Below are positions 7,256 to 11,112 of a DNA stretch of 11,112 nucleotides, piece after piece. The notes beneath the pieces were generated by a model. That model saw only the letters and a list, made by a program, of their open reading frames with translations. It did not search any database and was not told the origin of the DNA. A program made the translations under genes and the position numbers. The stretch is from Phycisphaerae bacterium. GTDB lineage: Bacteria > Planctomycetota > Phycisphaerae > Sedimentisphaerales > Anaerohalosphaeraceae. Each line of letters starts with the position of its first letter. Position 1 is the first letter of the stretch. The stretch lies in assembly GCA_007121565.1 (NCBI GenBank), contig SKKI01000138.1:1-11112 (forward strand), read 5' to 3'.

Positions 7256-8440
7256 ATGAAAGTCAGTCAACGCGCTCAGGCCGTGCCGCCGTCGGCGACC
7301 ATCGCAGTGACCTCGCGTGCCAAGGAAATGAAAGCTCAGGGCAAGGATGTCTTGGGGTTTGCCGCCGGTGAGCCGGATTTTGACACGCCGGATTTTATCA
7401 AAGAAGCCGCGATACAGGCACTGAAACAAGGGCAGACTAAATACACGCCTGCGGCCGGAACGCCGGCGCTGCGCAAAGCCATCGCCGAAAAGCTCAAAAA
7501 GGAAAACAACCTCGATTATACCTTTGAGCAGATTGTCGCGAACCTGGGCGCCAAGCATTCGGTGTATATGGCCATGCAGGCAGTGATCGATCCGGGTGAT
7601 GAGGTGCTGCTGCCGACGCCGTATTGGGTTAGCTACCCGGAAATGACGCAATTGGCCGGCGGCAAACCGGTCATTCTGGAAACGACCGCCCAGGGAGGCT
7701 ATAAGATTACGCCCGAACAGCTCAAATCCGCGATTACCGACAAGACCACTCTTCTGGTCTTGAATTCGCCCAATAATCCCGGTGGTTTTTGCTACAGCCC
7801 CGACGAACTGCGGGCACTGGCCGACGTATTAGTAGGCACACAGGTGACGGTTCTTTCGGATGAGATTTATGAGCGGCTTGTCTATGGTCAGACCAAATTC
7901 CTCAGTTTCGCGGCGATCAGTCAGGATGCTTACAACCGGACGCTGACTGTCAATGGGCTGAGCAAATCGTTTTCGATGACCGGCTGGCGTCTGGGCTATA
8001 CGGCCGGGCCGCTTGAGGTCATTAAGGCGATGTCGCGGATGCAGGACCATATGACCCAGAATCCCGTAACCTTTACACAGCCGGCCGCCATCGCGGCGCT
8101 GCAGGACACGACCGGCGCGGTCGAGACAATGCGGGTTGAATTTGAAAAACGCGGCCGGTTTATGGCCGACAAACTGAACGCTATAGAAGGTGTCCATTGT
8201 ATTGAGCCTCAGGGGGCGTTTTACTGCTTCCCGGATGTCTCGGCGCACTACGGACGGGCCATCGGCGGGGTAACGCTGACCGGCAGTATGGACTTTGCCG
8301 CCGCACTGCTGGAGCAGGCGCTGGTGGCCGTCGTGCCGGGAGAGCCGTTTGGCAGCCCCAAAAATGTACGTCTGAGTTTTGCCTGCTCGATGGAGCAGAT
8401 TGAGAAAGGTATTGCACGTATCCAAAAATGGCTGACATAA
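7256..8440 (+). CDS. Aspartate/aromatic-type pyridoxal-phosphate aminotransferase, class I (I-gamma-like)
   Basis: A 394-residue cytoplasmic enzyme of fold type I that most likely moves the amino group between aspartate (or a related amino acid) and 2-oxoglutarate. The chain shows the standard order: an N-terminal PPSATIAVTSRAKEM (11-25), AAGEPDFDTP (36-45), KYTPAAGTPALR (62-73), PYWVSYPEM (122-130), NSPNNPGG (170-177) with the cofactor-binding N174, SDEIYERLVY (201-210) with D202 and Y205, the Schiff-base lysine K237 in SKSFSMTGWRLGY (236-248), and NVRLSFA with R372 for the substrate carboxylate. The pattern matches Thermus-type I-gamma aspartate aminotransferases. The usual PGxxFG near the end reads PGEPFG. 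Exact specificity (aspartate, prephenate, aromatic) cannot be read from sequence. The ATG follows AAAGG by 10 nt. The last 13 bases overlap the proposed start of the next gene. Confidence 0.93.
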   Translation: MKVSQRAQAVPPSATIAVTSRAKEMKAQGKDVLGFAAGEPDFDTPDFIKEAAIQALKQGQTKYTPAAGTPALRKAIAEKLKKENNLDYTFEQIVANLGAKHSVYMAMQAVIDPGDEVLLPTPYWVSYPEMTQLAGGKPVILETTAQGGYKITPEQLKSAITDKTTLLVLNSPNNPGGFCYSPDELRALADVLVGTQVTVLSDEIYERLVYGQTKFLSFAAISQDAYNRTLTVNGLSKSFSMTGWRLGYTAGPLEVIKAMSRMQDHMTQNPVTFTQPAAIAALQDTTGAVETMRVEFEKRGRFMADKLNAIEGVHCIEPQGAFYCFPDVSAHYGRAIGGVTLTGSMDFAAALLEQALVAVVPGEPFGSPKNVRLSFACSMEQIEKGIARIQKWLT

Positions 8441-11112
8441 CCAAGCCACTGACATTGGAACCGCAGATGCGCTGGACAAAGGCGGTCCTCCTGGCAGCGC
8501 TGCTGCTGTTTGGGTTCTATGCGTCCACACATATGGTCGCCGCCGGGGATACCTGGGTTGCGATGGCCTGCGGACGGCATTTCGCCAATCACGGCGTGGA
8601 TACGGTCGAGCCGTTCAGCTTCAATTCGCACCCGGCAGGCCCCAGCGACGAGCAGTTGGAGTCCTGGCCCGAATGGACGCACGGCATCATTCGGTTCTGG
8701 CATCCGACCGGCTGGATCAATCAGAACTGGCTGACGCACCTGAAGTTTTACAGCTTGGCGACATGGTTCGGCAGCCAGGACGACCCGAACTACAACACGC
8801 TGGTGTATTGGAAATACGCGCTGTTTATCGCTACCATCTTTGTGGTCTTTGCGCTGGGCAAAGTCATCGGGGCCGGGGATTTTCTGTCGATGGTCGCGGC
8901 CTGCTGGGCGATGGTGATTGGTCGGTCGTTTTTTGACATTCGCCCGGCCTGCTATTCCAACCTGCTGGTGCCGCTGTTTATCCTGCTGCTGGCGCTGAGC
9001 GCCTATAAGCATCACAAGTACATCTGGCTGATGATTCCGCTGATTGTCTTCTGGGCCAACGTGCACGGCGGGTATATCTACGCTTATATGATGATGACGC
9101 CGTTTGTCGCGGTGCATGTGTTGCTGAATCTGCCGCGCCGGTGGACCATTTCGCTTGGATTGTCGGGCTTGTGGATGGTGCTGTATTTGCTTTACTATAA
9201 ATTTCACACCAATAGCTATTACCTTGAAACGGCGCGATTTGCACAGGCTGATTACGAGCCGATGAGCCTGTTTAGCGGGATGCTGCTTGCCGCGGTGGCT
9301 CTGGCGGCTGTTTCCTGTGCCCTGTCCGCTGCGGGCCAGCGCGTCTCGACGGCACTGTTTAACAGCTTCCATGTCATCGCCGGCATCGTCTTTCCGATTG
9401 TGCTGCTGGCCGGTCTGCGACTGGATATACCCGCCGGCATCAATCCGCAATTTGAACGCATTCTTAACCATTTTCTGACAAGTAATATTGCGGGTTTTTT
9501 GCTGCTGTTGCTCGTGGCCCTGGCGGTGATTATTCCCGCGGCTGTGCGCAAAGAGCGGTTTGTCCGAATTCCGAACAAAACCCTCATCCATATTCTGGCT
9601 GCCGGGGCGGTGTCGTTTCTGGCGATGATTGTGTTTAATCCGTTTCGACTGACCAACCTGACACACACCTTCGAGATCAGTATCAGCGAACACGCCGCGT
9701 CCTGGCGTACCGTCAATGAGTGGCGCCCGGCGTTTGACTGGATGGATCCGACGACCGACCGGCCCAATCCTGTAGGCGATCAGGAACCCTTTGCGGTGAT
9801 GCTGATTGTCGGGTCGGTAATTATTGCAGTCTGGATAGCCCTTCATCTGCTCAGGCCTCGCGCTCGGCCGGTGCGTAAAGGGCCCCGTCACACCGGTACT
9901 TCGACGGTGACTGCGACTGCCGGCTGGCCGGAAATCGACCTGGCGATGATGCTTGTCGGGGCGCTGACGATCTATATGGCCTTTGCCTCTCGCCGATTTA
10001 TTGCGATCGCCGCGCCCTCGGCCTGGCCGGTGCTGGCCCTGCTGGTCTTGCAGAGCTGGCAGATGTTCACGGCGAGGGCTAACTGGAAACAGTTGGGCAA
10101 TCTGCGGCCGTCGCCTGTGCCGATGCCCTGGCAAAAAGGCGCCTGGCTGGCCGCGGCGATTGTGCTGGCGGGCCTGGGCGTGTATTGGGGGGCGAAATAT
10201 TACCGTATCTATCATGCGCCCTGGCCGCGGGATGAGCGACGCGACTCAGTGTTTATGCGAATGACCGATTCGCATCAAAAGCCGTTTGAAGTGTGCGACT
10301 TCATCAATGACAATAACCTGAGCGGCCGCATTTTTAATTATTGGACCGATGGCGGGGCCCTGGCGTTCGGGCAGAGGCCCGATCCGGACACCGGTAAAAC
10401 GCCGTTGCAGCACTTTATGGACGGACGTGCCCAGGCGGCCTACGATCATGATACATTCAAGCTCTGGCAGCATGTTTTTTCCGGTGGACCGATTGCCCAG
10501 TCCATTGCGCGGCAGGGCCGACGTCCCAACAATGAGCAGCTCCACCAGATTGGCGAATGGCTCAATGAGCACCTCAGGGGCCGTCAGGTCTGGGTGGCTC
10601 TGATGCCCAGGACCCAGGCGGACTCCACCTTTATGCGTGCCTTAATCGCGATGCCGAACTGGAAGACCGCGTTTGTCGATGAGATGCAGCATTTGATTGT
10701 CGACAGCGAAAGCGAGCAGGGCCGGGCGCTGATTGACGATATCCTTGAAGGCCGCGCCGTCTTTCCGGATGCGTTTTCAAAAAATCTGACACTGGTGCGG
10801 CTGTCGTTTGAAACCAACGATCCGCGACTCACGCCGCATGTTTTTGACTATGCCAATGCGGCGTTCCAGGAGCGTCCCTATCCGTCGGCGATGATCGCGC
10901 TGGTGCAGCTTGCACAGCATCCGATGTTTCACGAAAAAGCCGAAGAAGCGATTCGCGCATATCTCGAGGCGTTTCGGGCTGACCGCGAGACACTGGCCCG
11001 GCAGGGCGGGTATCTTCATCGGCTGGGGTCGGCTGCGATTGCGGCCCGTTATCTGGCCGGTGCCCATCCCGCCGAACGGGACGCCCTTGAGCGATTTGAA
11101 CAGTCCCTGCGA
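8428..11112 (+). CDS. Large polytopic membrane protein with GT-C-like layout, function unknown (partial, C-terminus beyond the right edge)
   Basis: The frame is open for 895 codons to the window edge without a stop. Helix 1 (about 17-33) is followed by a long first loop with GDTW (40-43), EPFSFN (61-66), EWTHG (82-86) and INQNWLTH (97-104). About eight to ten further hydrophobic segments run to about residue 592, with charged loops such as those near 415 and 475-490. A soluble domain of at least 300 residues follows, containing RIFNYWTDGGALAF (634-647) and FMDGR (663-667), then a helical, repeat-like stretch. A first loop with acidic residues, many helices and a C-terminal soluble domain with a GG...DGR pattern recalls GT-C-type lipid-linked sugar transferases; this is inference from layout. 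The start is uncertain: ATG 8428 overlaps the aminotransferase stop without a good ribosome site, while ATG 8467 has GGAA 6 nt upstream. It is probably co-transcribed with the aminotransferase gene. Confidence 0.85.
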   Translation, partial: MADITKPLTLEPQMRWTKAVLLAALLLFGFYASTHMVAAGDTWVAMACGRHFANHGVDTVEPFSFNSHPAGPSDEQLESWPEWTHGIIRFWHPTGWINQNWLTHLKFYSLATWFGSQDDPNYNTLVYWKYALFIATIFVVFALGKVIGAGDFLSMVAACWAMVIGRSFFDIRPACYSNLLVPLFILLLALSAYKHHKYIWLMIPLIVFWANVHGGYIYAYMMMTPFVAVHVLLNLPRRWTISLGLSGLWMVLYLLYYKFHTNSYYLETARFAQADYEPMSLFSGMLLAAVALAAVSCALSAAGQRVSTALFNSFHVIAGIVFPIVLLAGLRLDIPAGINPQFERILNHFLTSNIAGFLLLLLVALAVIIPAAVRKERFVRIPNKTLIHILAAGAVSFLAMIVFNPFRLTNLTHTFEISISEHAASWRTVNEWRPAFDWMDPTTDRPNPVGDQEPFAVMLIVGSVIIAVWIALHLLRPRARPVRKGPRHTGTSTVTATAGWPEIDLAMMLVGALTIYMAFASRRFIAIAAPSAWPVLALLVLQSWQMFTARANWKQLGNLRPSPVPMPWQKGAWLAAAIVLAGLGVYWGAKYYRIYHAPWPRDERRDSVFMRMTDSHQKPFEVCDFINDNNLSGRIFNYWTDGGALAFGQRPDPDTGKTPLQHFMDGRAQAAYDHDTFKLWQHVFSGGPIAQSIARQGRRPNNEQLHQIGEWLNEHLRGRQVWVALMPRTQADSTFMRALIAMPNWKTAFVDEMQHLIVDSESEQGRALIDDILEGRAVFPDAFSKNLTLVRLSFETNDPRLTPHVFDYANAAFQERPYPSAMIALVQLAQHPMFHEKAEEAIRAYLEAFRADRETLARQGGYLHRLGSAAIAARYLAGAHPAERDALERFEQSLR

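Noticed and set aside
8248..10215. A 655-codon open frame on the minus strand, opposite the aminotransferase end and the large membrane protein.
   Set aside because: Its translation is almost all His, Arg, Gln, Asn and Pro with no domain, which is what the antisense of a hydrophobic GC-rich membrane-protein gene yields. The plus-strand frame has real membrane helices and motifs and runs on for 895 codons.

Overview
The window holds eight protein genes, two of them cut by the window edges. It reads as ordinary bacterial chromosome with Shine-Dalgarno sites, sigma70-like promoters and moderately high GC. A lineage near the Planctomycetota, perhaps Phycisphaerae-like, is my best guess. It rests on a PEP-CTERM sorting tail of the PAPGS type, a REPIN-like twin hairpin of a kind common in those genomes, and large uncharacterised membrane and kinase-like proteins. 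This is inference from style, not a phylogenetic result.

Left part (1-3701), all on the minus strand. The N-terminal two thirds of a homodimeric-type pyruvate dehydrogenase E1 (aceE) runs off the left edge. Next comes a small atypical protein-kinase-fold protein, then a secreted PEP-CTERM protein with a near-perfect ribosome binding site and its own intrinsic terminator. aceE and the kinase gene each have a good sigma70-type promoter candidate, so the three look like separate transcription units.

Middle (3702-6235). The PEP-CTERM gene is divergent from an AEC-family permease gene. Their shared intergenic region carries an operator-like dyad and a promoter that would make the permease mRNA nearly leaderless. 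The permease gene converges on ispG (MEP isoprenoid pathway) with only 15 bp between stop codons. The ispG leader contains a REPIN-like pair of hairpins between its likely promoter and its start codon.

Right part (6236-11112), all plus strand. A membrane-anchored alpha/beta hydrolase is followed, after its own promoter, by a class I aspartate-type aminotransferase. The aminotransferase end overlaps the start of a very large polytopic membrane protein that runs off the right edge. That protein's layout resembles GT-C-type membrane glycosyltransferases, but I cannot assign a reaction.

I see no tRNA, rRNA, CRISPR array, insertion sequence, phage gene or defence island, and no gene-free stretch longer than about 275 bp. 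The least explained items are the large membrane protein, the kinase-like protein and the REPIN-like element. I did not find a clear new multi-gene system.
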